Part shown: positions 37,329 through 45,465 of the stretch, piece after piece
Layout of the letters: every line of letters begins with the position of its first letter
Position numbering within the stretch: position 1 is the stretch's first letter
Assembly: GCF_001889405.1 (NCBI RefSeq)
Contig: NZ_CP017921.1
Location: 158,057-222,056 of the forward strand
Source: Methanohalophilus halophilus
GTDB taxonomy: Archaea; Halobacteriota; Methanosarcinia; Methanosarcinales; Methanosarcinaceae
Length of the DNA: 64,000 bases
Direction: 5' to 3'
Translations under genes and position numbers: made by a program
The notes under the pieces: generated by a model
The model's input: the letters and a program-made list of their open reading frames with translations, nothing else
Told to the model about the DNA's origin: nothing
The model's database searches: none

Positions 37329-38429
37329 TTACTTTTTCTTTTTGCGGATACTGTCAACTACCAGATATATCGTTATCAAAAAAGTCAATAAAAGTGAAAT
37401 CTGAGTAATACCAATCCATTCATCTGATGATTGCATTGGAACATTTATTTTCATGTTATCAGAAAATGCGTATTCCCCATCCTCATCCATATAGCGTATC
37501 TCACTATCTATTGCATATTCCTTGACAACAGCCATAACGTCTGAATTCACATTAAATGAAACTGTATGTTCTTCGCCCGGTTCAAGAGTACCCAGCAATT
37601 CAGTAGAACTGCCGGTACTTAAGGGGTCCATGATGACCACCCTGGCAAGAGCACCCTCCGCGGTCAATTCACCTACATTGCGATAAGTCACCTCTATTAG
37701 GCTTTCTTCACCGGCAACCAGATCTCCATCGACATTCACTACCTGGAATTTAGCTGCTTTTTCTATATGGATAGGTATTTGCAGAGTTGTATTCGAATTA
37801 TTGTAGTAGGTAGCATGATCCATGTCAGGTAGCCCTAGCTGAATAGTCTTGCCACCTGTCATACGAACATCCTCCTGATACTCATAGCTTACAGGAAGAA
37901 ACAGTATATAATCCCCTGCTGGAGCGTTATCCGAAATTTCAATCGTGAACGTCATAGGACGCGAGGGTAAATCTCCGGGAACCAATTTTTCCAGGGTCTG
38001 GCCATTGGTCGAAGAATCGATCTCTATATAATCAGTGGGGGAAACAAGACTGGTCTTTATACCGTAGGCAATTGTGCGTTTTGTTTCATATTCCAGCTCT
38101 TTCATGGCAAGGGCTTGTTCGGCCTTATCATCCTCCACATCTGTGACGGATTTAAAGCCGTGCAAAATACCCCTGTTAGATAGAATAACATTGACATTGG
38201 CTTTTTCGCCCCGATCAAAATGAGTGTCCCCTACTACTGAGGCATGAATATCCGGCATACCATAACCCCGGTAATAATTTGTAGTATATTCATAAGTTGG
38301 GGGAATGTACTCTTTCGACTGGGCCGTAGACACACCAATAAATAGAGTTGCAAGCAGTATTACTGAGATCAGGGACAGAAAGACCAGTTGTCTTCTGAAA
38401 TTATTTGTATTGTGTTGGGTTCTACTCAT
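37329..38429 (-). CDS. COG1361-type surface protein, paralogue of the downstream gene
   Basis: A 366-residue protein with the same architecture: N-terminal signal helix (FLSLISVILLATLFIGVS), TTNYYRGYGMPDIHASVVGDTHFDRGEKANVNVILSN, beta-rich repeats and a C-terminal helix ending in RKKKK. It overlaps the RND gene's stop by four bases (ATGA), showing coupling. A tandem duplication within the exporter operon is likely. Confidence 0.85.
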   Translation of the reverse strand: MSRTQHNTNNFRRQLVFLSLISVILLATLFIGVSTAQSKEYIPPTYEYTTNYYRGYGMPDIHASVVGDTHFDRGEKANVNVILSNRGILHGFKSVTDVEDDKAEQALAMKELEYETKRTIAYGIKTSLVSPTDYIEIDSSTNGQTLEKLVPGDLPSRPMTFTIEISDNAPAGDYILFLPVSYEYQEDVRMTGGKTIQLGLPDMDHATYYNNSNTTLQIPIHIEKAAKFQVVNVDGDLVAGEESLIEVTYRNVGELTAEGALARVVIMDPLSTGSSTELLGTLEPGEEHTVSFNVNSDVMAVVKEYAIDSEIRYMDEDGEYAFSDNMKINVPMQSSDEWIGITQISLLLTFLITIYLVVDSIRKKKK

Positions 38430-40804
38430 GTGATATCAGCCCCTGTTTGAAGGTTATTTGCAGATAAATTCAGATTATGCCCTGCTTTTTTTGCTCTGTG
38501 TTTTTCCCTCCATTTGTCCAGGGTTACAATTACGGGAGGGAATATGACAAATGTAGCAATCATAGCAAGGGCAACATCGATTACAGTAATAATACCAAAA
38601 CTGCTTATAATACCAAAAGCAGAAGCAACCAGTGCCAGGAAACCAAATAATGTGGTCAGTCCGGAAGTAACGATAGCCTTGCCGATCTTAACACTGGCTT
38701 CACACATAGCTGCTTCAGGTAGAGCACCCTTTTCCCTCTCCTCAAAGTAGCGCTCCATCATAAGTACCGCATATTCCGAACCAACACCCAATATCAGAGC
38801 TCCAAGGGTCGCGGTCATCGGCGTGTATTCCATATTCAGATAGTACATAAGCCCTCCAGTCCATCCAATTACCATAAACATGGTTATGACAGGTACAAAG
38901 GCTTTCAGGAAATCCCTGTATATTAAAAGCAAACCGGCGAAAACCATTCCAAGACCCAGGTATGTCATGAAAATCCTCCCAGAGGTAAGGGCACCTATTA
39001 CCTCGATAAACACAAATGAATGACCCGTGATTGTCACACTTACATCTGGTGGAGGAGCAAGCCACTGAATATCGTTTTCAATGACATTAGCAAGAGTTTC
39101 AATACCTTCCAGTCCCAGACCGCTCATAGCATCACCAATGTTGAGGTTGACGACCATTATATTCTGGCCACTGATGTATCGTTCCTTTGCTGAATCAGGA
39201 ATCGCTGAAAGAACATGCCTGACCCCTTCCTCTGAATCCGGAAGCACTCCATCATTGTTCGATTTGACAAGGGAAGCCAGACTTGTGGCTCCATAGATAT
39301 TCTCACGATTATCAACTTCATGCCGGCTGAATTTATCGACCCAATGTAAAAGGTCAGGGTCTGCAATATTTGAAGTTTTTATGATTATGTTGAGCTCATC
39401 ATCCCCACCTGTAATATCCCCGAGATGTTGAAGGTCTATCAGGGCAGGCATGTCTTCCGGCACAAAGGTTTCAGTGTCTGTCTGGATTGGCACAAAGGTA
39501 TCTGTGTAGAGACCGTTTACACAGATCAAACCTGCAATGATGAGTACGGGAACGGGATGCTTCATTGTAAAAGTCGCAACCGAACGCAGGGTATTGTCAA
39601 TAAAGCCGCCTGAATCATTGCTGGTTTGCTTTTTGCCAGATTTTTTGAACCTGCGTGTGATAAGCCTGTGACGGAGGGAATCGACATGGTGCTTCTTTGC
39701 CTTTTCCTGTCTTTTTTTTGCAAAGGTATCAAGCCCGTATATAACAGTCACACCTACAAAAAGAGAGGACAAGAAACACATAAACACACCAATAAGAAGA
39801 AGTTTTGCAAAATCCTGTACCATAGGTACTGTAGAAGTCGCAAGAGAAACAAAGCCAAGTGATGTGATTGTAAGCGCAATCATGACAGCCGGACCGGTAT
39901 GTTTGATCGTGTCGATAACCGCCTCCCTGGGAGATTCACCCCTGTCCAGTTCTTCCTCAATACGGTTATGGAACTGTATGGCATAATCAATTCCCAAACC
40001 AATAAGTACCGGAAATGCTGCCATGGATACCATTGTCATGGGTATACCCAGATAACCCATTGCACCGAACGTATAGATTATTCCCAGAAGCACAATTGCA
40101 AGGGGCATCAATCTCCATCTTACGTGTCTGAATACAAGATAGAGAACAATGACCATCAAAAAGGCGGAGAGCAAGAGCAATACACCCATACTGGACATCA
40201 TTTCCTCATTCATCCCTATCTCAAAGGCAGGATCACCGGTGACGATAAAATTGTACCCTGGAGGAAACTCTGCCAGGTCTACCGAAGATTCAACTTCACT
40301 AAGAATTTCCTGTTTTCGAATCTCACTGGTGTCCCCTGCCATTTCAATAAAAACAAGTGTATGGGTTTTATCCGGAGACAGGGACGACGGAATATAAGGA
40401 ATTAATTCGGACAACTGTTCATCATTTTGCGGGATCTCAAATCTTCCGTTTTCCAGATTGTTGGCTTCCTTTACAACCGAAGAAGCACTTTGCGTACTCA
40501 GCACACCCGGTATCGAAGACGACATCCTATCCAGACGATCGATCGCTTCCAGTAAAGCCCTGTCCTGTACATCACCACCTTCCACCATAACAACGATGGC
40601 TTCCTTACTGAAAAGGCTCAGATAAAGATGATCATAATTCTGGTACAGCTGCGAATCTTTATCTACAAATGTTTCTGTACCCGATTCCATCTTGATCAGC
40701 TGAGCACCTTCAAATGAAACAAGAACAAGTAACATTGCAATTATCAGAATGGCAACCGCATGATCCTCTATGAAAATACCCAGTTTCTCAAAGATGTTTT
40801 TAAT
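38426..40804 (-). CDS. RND-superfamily exporter (COG1033), apparent ATT start
   Basis: A 12-helix MMPL/SSD-like transporter of about 792 residues with two equivalent halves: helix-loop-five helices, then the same again after about residue 415 (ATFTMKHPVPVLIIAGL). Large extracellular loops follow TM1 and TM7. Conserved GLGIDYAIQFHNRI and LGVGSEYAVLMMERYFEE carry the proton-relay-type residues of this family. The best ribosome binding site (AAGGAG) lies nine bases before ATT at 40804, giving the usual (M)KNIFEKLGIFIE start; a TTG at 40849 lacks a site. Cargo unknown, perhaps lipids or hydrophobic compounds. Confidence 0.85.
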   Translation of the reverse strand: MKNIFEKLGIFIEDHAVAILIIAMLLVLVSFEGAQLIKMESGTETFVDKDSQLYQNYDHLYLSLFSKEAIVVMVEGGDVQDRALLEAIDRLDRMSSSIPGVLSTQSASSVVKEANNLENGRFEIPQNDEQLSELIPYIPSSLSPDKTHTLVFIEMAGDTSEIRKQEILSEVESSVDLAEFPPGYNFIVTGDPAFEIGMNEEMMSSMGVLLLLSAFLMVIVLYLVFRHVRWRLMPLAIVLLGIIYTFGAMGYLGIPMTMVSMAAFPVLIGLGIDYAIQFHNRIEEELDRGESPREAVIDTIKHTGPAVMIALTITSLGFVSLATSTVPMVQDFAKLLLIGVFMCFLSSLFVGVTVIYGLDTFAKKRQEKAKKHHVDSLRHRLITRRFKKSGKKQTSNDSGGFIDNTLRSVATFTMKHPVPVLIIAGLICVNGLYTDTFVPIQTDTETFVPEDMPALIDLQHLGDITGGDDELNIIIKTSNIADPDLLHWVDKFSRHEVDNRENIYGATSLASLVKSNNDGVLPDSEEGVRHVLSAIPDSAKERYISGQNIMVVNLNIGDAMSGLGLEGIETLANVIENDIQWLAPPPDVSVTITGHSFVFIEVIGALTSGRIFMTYLGLGMVFAGLLLIYRDFLKAFVPVITMFMVIGWTGGLMYYLNMEYTPMTATLGALILGVGSEYAVLMMERYFEEREKGALPEAAMCEASVKIGKAIVTSGLTTLFGFLALVASAFGIISSFGIITVIDVALAMIATFVIFPPVIVTLDKWREKHRAKKAGHNLNLSANNLQTGADIT

Positions 40805-40967
40805 GGGGACCCGCTCCTTTTGATTTATAAATATTATAGATTTACTCAAATATGCTGGATTTCTTGTAGATTAGCATTTGACTATATATTGGCGGGTTTG
40901 ACCATGCAATTCGTCTATATATAATTTCGCATTTATTAATAGAAAGAATTCATTTATACCAATTATA

Positions 40968-41450
40968 TTAATTATCTGAAACATAGGCAGATATTTTTCG
41001 TTCCAGATTTACTACCGAACGCATGCTTTGCAGCATTTCTTCAATTTCATCCTCTACAAGCCCTTCAAGCATGACATTAACGAATTTTTCCACACAGCCT
41101 TCAAGAACATCCATATACCTATAACCAGAGGAGGTTAGAGAGATCCATATTTTTCTCCGGTCCATAGGATCAGCTGTCCTTTTTACCAGACCGTCCTTTT
41201 CAAGAGAATCAATAATGCTTGTCACACTGCTTTTTTTCAGGTTCAGGAACTTGGCCAGTGCGGAAGGCATCATCTCTTTTTCACGCCCAAGGATAAGGAT
41301 TGCATGATTGCGATTTTTTAAATTTGGCAACGGCTCGGACTTGTTATCAAAAACTTTTTCCACAACATCATAAAGAACTTTCCTGGATAAAATATCATAT
41401 TCCAGTTTCAGTTCTGCAAGTTCCTTTATAGATGAATGAAAATCTTCCAA
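40968..41450 (-). CDS. MarR-family transcription regulator
   Basis: A 160-residue MarR-type winged-helix protein: MMPSALAKFLNLKKSSVTSIIDSL as recognition helix and KRTADPMDRRKIWISLTSSG as wing. The TTG at 41450 is the probable start. It is upstream of, and in line with, the RND exporter operon, so it likely controls it. Confidence 0.87.
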   Translation of the reverse strand: MEDFHSSIKELAELKLEYDILSRKVLYDVVEKVFDNKSEPLPNLKNRNHAILILGREKEMMPSALAKFLNLKKSSVTSIIDSLEKDGLVKRTADPMDRRKIWISLTSSGYRYMDVLEGCVEKFVNVMLEGLVEDEIEEMLQSMRSVVNLERKISAYVSDN

Positions 41451-41832
41451 TTAGTAACAACTCCACAACATATTTCATATTCCAAATAGTCAATTTATCG
41501 AACAATTAGAATAATGAAATATAAATTTAACCCCTGAAACAATTAGCAGAATAGAAAATGCCTTGACAGCCTTAGAAAATGATAAAAAAATCCGTAAATG
41601 AACTGGAGAGGGATACAAGCAGAATCCCTCCCGTTTGGAGCGAGTGCTACAGATCAACTCTGATACATATACTTGTCGCTTATGAGGATGCTGGCGTAAA
41701 GTAATTAGAACTGAAAACAAAATAGAGCATACTGATAGATTAAAAAATAGACAATTATGAGAAATATATAAATATTATAGATCATAGGTGCCAGCTAACT
41801 GACACCATATAACCTGAAGAAACAGTTCCCTT
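41451..41832. other. Intergenic region, nothing identified
   Basis: About 380 AT-rich bases between the MarR gene's start and the end of the aminomutase gene. It must contain the MarR promoter. No convincing ORF or structured RNA seen. Confidence 0.4.
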
Positions 41833-42909
41833 TTACTCAGGTACATTCGGAATTTCCGTTAATTCACCCCGATGATTCCTGAGAACATATTTTTCCTCAT
41901 CTTTATCTACCATATAATAGTCCGGCATCAAAGGAATTTTACCAACATTGGTTGCAATTACATACATTGGCTGAGCAAGTCCTGTTGTGTGCCCCCGCAG
42001 ACCATCGCGTATCAATTCCGCGCCTTTTTCTACAGGAGTACGGAAATGATCGATGCCCGGTGCAGGTTCACAGTAGAACAGATAATATGGTCTGATTCTT
42101 GCAGTCAATAATTTCTGATGCAAATCCCTTATGGTTTGCACATCATCATTTATGCCTTTCAACAAAACGGCCTGATTACCTACATTAACACCTGCAGATA
42201 CAAGATCATAGACAGCCCTTTTTGTTTTATCAGTTATCTCTTTGGGATGATTGCACTGGGTGTTCAGCCAAATTGGCACATCATGATACCCACCCAGTAT
42301 CCTTTTCAGATTATCAGTAATCCTGTGAGGCAAAACAATAGGCAAACGTGAGCCAATACGAATCATCTCAACATGAGGAATATCCCGAAGACTTCCAATA
42401 ATATATTCAATCTTTTCATCCGATAAAAGAAGCGGATCACCACCCGTTATCAGAACGTCCCGGACCTCAGGATGCTGGCGAATCCATTCAATCCCATCGT
42501 CCACATTAAAGTCCAGTTTCAGATCATGATTCACAACCAGTTCTTTCCTGAAACAATGGCGACAATAGATACCGCATTCCTGGAAAACCGTGAATGCGAC
42601 CCTGTCCTTATACTGCCTGGCTATACTATCAGGCCGTACTTCTTCGGTTGCCCTGTTTTCTTTCCAGACAAGGTAATCTTTCATCCCATACCTGTTATGA
42701 GTTTCCTGAAGGGATGGGACAACCTGTTTCCTGATTGGACACTCCGGATCATCCTTGTCCATAAGGGAAGCAAAATAAGGTGTAGTACCCCAGTGTGTAT
42801 CAAGGGTTTTTATGGCTTCCCTTTCAGATTCAGTTAGATTGATTATTTCTTCGAGCTTTTCAAGAGAATTAATTTGATTAGTAATTTGATCTTTCCATTC
42901 TTCACTCAT
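41833..42909 (-). CDS. KamA-family radical SAM aminomutase, substrate uncertain
   Basis: A 358-residue radical SAM, PLP-dependent 2,3-aminomutase. The Fe-S motif CGIYCRHC has cysteines 112, 116, 119; GGDPLLLSDE follows, and the PLP lysine is K324 in GKIPLMP. In lysine 2,3-aminomutase two aspartates bind the substrate side-chain amine; here the first aligns with E281 (YCEPAPGIDHFRTP) and the second appears replaced (VIATNVGK). So it may not act on lysine. Halophilic methanogens make N-acetyl-beta-lysine and beta-glutamate/beta-glutamine as osmolytes, either of which would need such an enzyme. No acetyltransferase (ablB) lies beside it. Confidence 0.8.
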   Translation of the reverse strand: MSEEWKDQITNQINSLEKLEEIINLTESEREAIKTLDTHWGTTPYFASLMDKDDPECPIRKQVVPSLQETHNRYGMKDYLVWKENRATEEVRPDSIARQYKDRVAFTVFQECGIYCRHCFRKELVVNHDLKLDFNVDDGIEWIRQHPEVRDVLITGGDPLLLSDEKIEYIIGSLRDIPHVEMIRIGSRLPIVLPHRITDNLKRILGGYHDVPIWLNTQCNHPKEITDKTKRAVYDLVSAGVNVGNQAVLLKGINDDVQTIRDLHQKLLTARIRPYYLFYCEPAPGIDHFRTPVEKGAELIRDGLRGHTTGLAQPMYVIATNVGKIPLMPDYYMVDKDEEKYVLRNHRGELTEIPNVPE

Positions 42910-43110
42910 TATAGTGAATACTCCTTAGCAAGAGATAAAAGTCATAAAATATATTGTTTATGGTAGATATTTGTAAATAGAACAAGTTGCTTTGCTCAAA
43001 TCCAGACAAAAAAAACATATTCAAACAAGCCAAAAAAGGCGTCTAATTAAAAACTGATTGCGTGAATGGATGGAAAAAACGCTCCATCCCTGCAACACAT
43101 TAAGTGAAAA

Positions 43111-43446
43111 TTATTTCAGATAACCTTTTTTCTGAAGCCAGGCGACTTCCTGTCTTCTGTATTTCCAGACGACATCGGCTTTTGAATCCTGAATATCCCA
43201 CGGTACTGCAAGAACCACGTCACCTTCCCGTATCCTCATACGTCTTTTACGGGAACCGGGAATTCTTCCCATTCTTACAACACCATCCATACATTGAAGG
43301 TCAAGCCTTTTGCCTCCAAGCATTCTGGATACTGTAGCAACAATTTCATTCCTGTCCTTACGCGGAGTCCGGACTTTAGTAAATTGTGCACCCTCACTCT
43401 GCTGTTTATTCTTATTCTTTTTTTTGTTATAGTTGTTATAAGCCAG
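43111..43446 (-). CDS. Translation initiation factor aIF1A, apparent CTG start
   Basis: S1-like OB-fold initiation factor of 111 residues: [62 protein letters not shown]. The first in-frame ATG (43323) would delete 41 residues of the conserved N-terminal part. Upstream the frame runs to a TGA at 43456-43458; between them lies only one plausible start, CTG at 43446, six bases after GAGGT, giving (M)[13 protein letters not shown], the basic N-terminus expected. A near-cognate start in an initiation factor gene is suggestive of self-regulation. Confidence 0.9.
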   Translation of the reverse strand: MAYNNYNKKKNKNKQQSEGAQFTKVRTPRKDRNEIVATVSRMLGGKRLDLQCMDGVVRMGRIPGSRKRRMRIREGDVVLAVPWDIQDSKADVVWKYRRQEVAWLQKKGYLK

Positions 43447-43871
43447 ATTGATACCTCATTTAGATTTTATGAAGGATTTCTATTTTAGTAATCAGAAGAC
43501 GGAATAATACAAATTATCCTCAAAACAAAACCAATTCCTGATAATAAATTATGCAATCACAACGTTGCTCTATATGCATTCAACATATTTAAACCCAATT
43601 GAACAGAGTAAAATAAAGATGAAACATATTAATTTGTTGCAATTGTAAATGAGTTACAAAGCAAGTATCATAAAGCCACATTCGATGTACAGTTGCAATA
43701 TATTCTTTGCATTTGGATCACTGTTTAATGGTAACAGAAAGTACAGGTAAACATCATCATATTTTCCACCATCCTGTCTAATATGCTCCAATATAATACA
43801 TATCTGTACATACTAAAGCCACCATCTGTTATTAACCAGAAGTACAATATTATTTGATGGGAGGGATTTCC
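43447..43871. other. Divergent intergenic region
   Basis: About 425 bases between aIF1A (leftward) and the CoA-binding protein (rightward). AT-rich with several TATA-like boxes (for example around 43788 for the rightward gene). No credible ORF or RNA gene seen. Confidence 0.4.
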
Positions 43872-44297
43872 ATGAACAACGACAGGGAAGATTTCTGGGA
43901 AAAACAATCCTTTGTAGTAATAACTGACAATACCAAGCCGGCAATGAAGTACACCATAGACGAACTAAATGAAAGAGGTAAAGAAGTGTACGTTTTTGAT
44001 TTATCAGCTAACCCCGGTAAAGGAGATATAAAAAGTGTTGAAGACATACCAGACAATGTAGAAAATACTGTACTGGGAATCACAACATCTAATCCGGCAG
44101 ACTTTGTGCAGGCTCTCAAAAACAGAGGATGTTCTAATTTCTGGATACACTGGCGTACTGAAACCCCAGAAATCGAGGAGATGGAGGATCCTCATATACA
44201 GATAATAAAGGGAAAATGTCCCATGATGTACCTGGGAAAGGATTTCAGCATCCATGGTCTGCATAGATCAATTGCTAAACTTACAGGGAAGTACTGA
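43872..44297 (+). CDS. CoA-binding-domain protein
   Basis: A 141-residue Rossmann-fold protein like the stand-alone CoA_binding_2 family: FVVITDNTKPAMKYTIDELNERGKEVYVFDL, then GITTSNPADFVQALKNRGCSNFWIHW. The ATG at 43872 follows GGGAGG by seven bases; two upstream in-frame ATGs do not fit that site. Function unknown. Confidence 0.75.
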   Translation: MNNDREDFWEKQSFVVITDNTKPAMKYTIDELNERGKEVYVFDLSANPGKGDIKSVEDIPDNVENTVLGITTSNPADFVQALKNRGCSNFWIHWRTETPEIEEMEDPHIQIIKGKCPMMYLGKDFSIHGLHRSIAKLTGKY

Positions 44298-44370
44298 ATA
44301 AAACATATACATTATTTTGCAATAATTATTTAAGCTATTCAGGACAAAAGTCTATGCAAGGGGAATGTTA

Positions 44371-45009
44371 ATGGATAAAGGCGACAAAACCATTATAAAA
44401 GTATCAAAAGACGGGCCATACATTGTAAGCAATCTAAACAGCCTGCGTAATTCAAAAGGGGTATTCATTGAAACAAAGCCCACCATTGCAATGTGCAGAT
44501 GTGGAGGATCCGGGAACAAGCCTTTTTGCGATGGCACACACATGAAGAACGGTTTTTCAGGGGAAAAGAAAGAAGATCGCGTTCCCGACAATATGGATAC
44601 TTACAAAGGAAAAGCAATTACAATCCATGACAACCGTGGGGTATGTTCCCATATGGGCCACTGTACCGACAATTTACCTTCGGTTTTCAGGAAGGGTGTT
44701 GAACCCTGGATCGACCCTGACGGCGCTGACCCGGAAGAAATAGCAAGGATTATCAGGATGTGTCCCTCCGGAGCATTGAGCTACACTATGGATGGACAAT
44801 TGCACAAAGATTATCCGCATGATGCGGAAGTATTTGTCGGGAAGGACCGTCCCTATAATGTTGTGGGAAATATTGAACTTGAGGACCCGGATGGCTCTAG
44901 GCCTGAAACCCAGGACCACTATTGCCTGTGCAGATGCGGTGGCTCCAAAAACAAACCATTCTGCGATGGCAGCCACTGGTACGTTGAATTCAAGGATGAG
45001 AAAAACTGA
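44371..45009 (+). CDS. CDGSH-Fer4_19-CDGSH iron-sulfur protein
   Basis: A 212-residue protein made of three Fe-S modules: an N-terminal CDGSH domain (CRCGGSGNKPFCDGTH), a central Fer4_19-type domain (GVCSHMGHC ... RMCPSGAL), and a C-terminal CDGSH domain (CRCGGSKNKPFCDGSH). CDGSH domains carry labile 2Fe-2S clusters with a histidine ligand. Probably a redox or cluster-transfer protein. The ATG at 44371 is eight bases after AAGGGG. Confidence 0.88.
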   Translation: MDKGDKTIIKVSKDGPYIVSNLNSLRNSKGVFIETKPTIAMCRCGGSGNKPFCDGTHMKNGFSGEKKEDRVPDNMDTYKGKAITIHDNRGVCSHMGHCTDNLPSVFRKGVEPWIDPDGADPEEIARIIRMCPSGALSYTMDGQLHKDYPHDAEVFVGKDRPYNVVGNIELEDPDGSRPETQDHYCLCRCGGSKNKPFCDGSHWYVEFKDEKN

Positions 45010-45144
45010 ACTCATGTACATCTGGTAAAAAGGCATAATATGAGATTGGTTGGCCTTACAGGAAAGCACTTATTATAATTTCTTATTTTTTTTTTGGAAA
45101 ATAGCACGATCGATGTGACCCAATTATAACACATAAATTATTGG

Positions 45145-45439
45145 TTTGGACACCGTGTATACAAAACATACGACCCAGAGCCAGAGTTTACGAACAGCTT
45201 GCACGTAAGATTGCCGGGAAAATATAGAAGGTCGCATATGAAGGATGTGTGCAAAATGGGGGTAAACCTATATATCCGAATGTAGATTTTATTCCGGTGT
45301 CGTCTACAAATATCTTGACATCCCTCCCAAACTTGCAACGGCAGTTTTTGCCATTGGAAGGATATCGGGCTGGATTGCACATTGTCTTGAACAATATTCA
45401 GATAACAAATTGATAAGACCACGTGCAAAATTCGTTTAA
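45145..45439 (+). pseudogene. Citrate synthase C-terminal remnant
   Basis: Three frame pieces match the end of citrate synthase: FGHRVYKTYDP, then after a one-base loss (near 45174) RARVYEQLARKIAGK, VAYEGCVQNGGKPIYPNVDF, and after another one-base loss in a T run (near 45286) YSGVVYKYLDIPPKLATAVF ... GRISGWIAHCLEQ ... LIRPRAKFV and TAA at 45437. A TAG also interrupts the middle piece. The N-terminal two-thirds is missing. It lies 26 bases upstream of an intact aconitase gene. Confidence 0.88.
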
Positions 45440-45465
45440 CGAATTTATAATTACAGGTGCCAATT

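Noticed and set aside
45229..45231. TAG in the citrate synthase remnant as a pyrrolysine codon
   Set aside because: The remnant has frameshifts on both sides and lacks its N-terminal part, so the gene is dead whatever TAG means.
45457..45465. GTG at 45457 as aconitase start
   Set aside because: It overlaps the AGGTG binding site; the ATG at 45466 has proper spacing.
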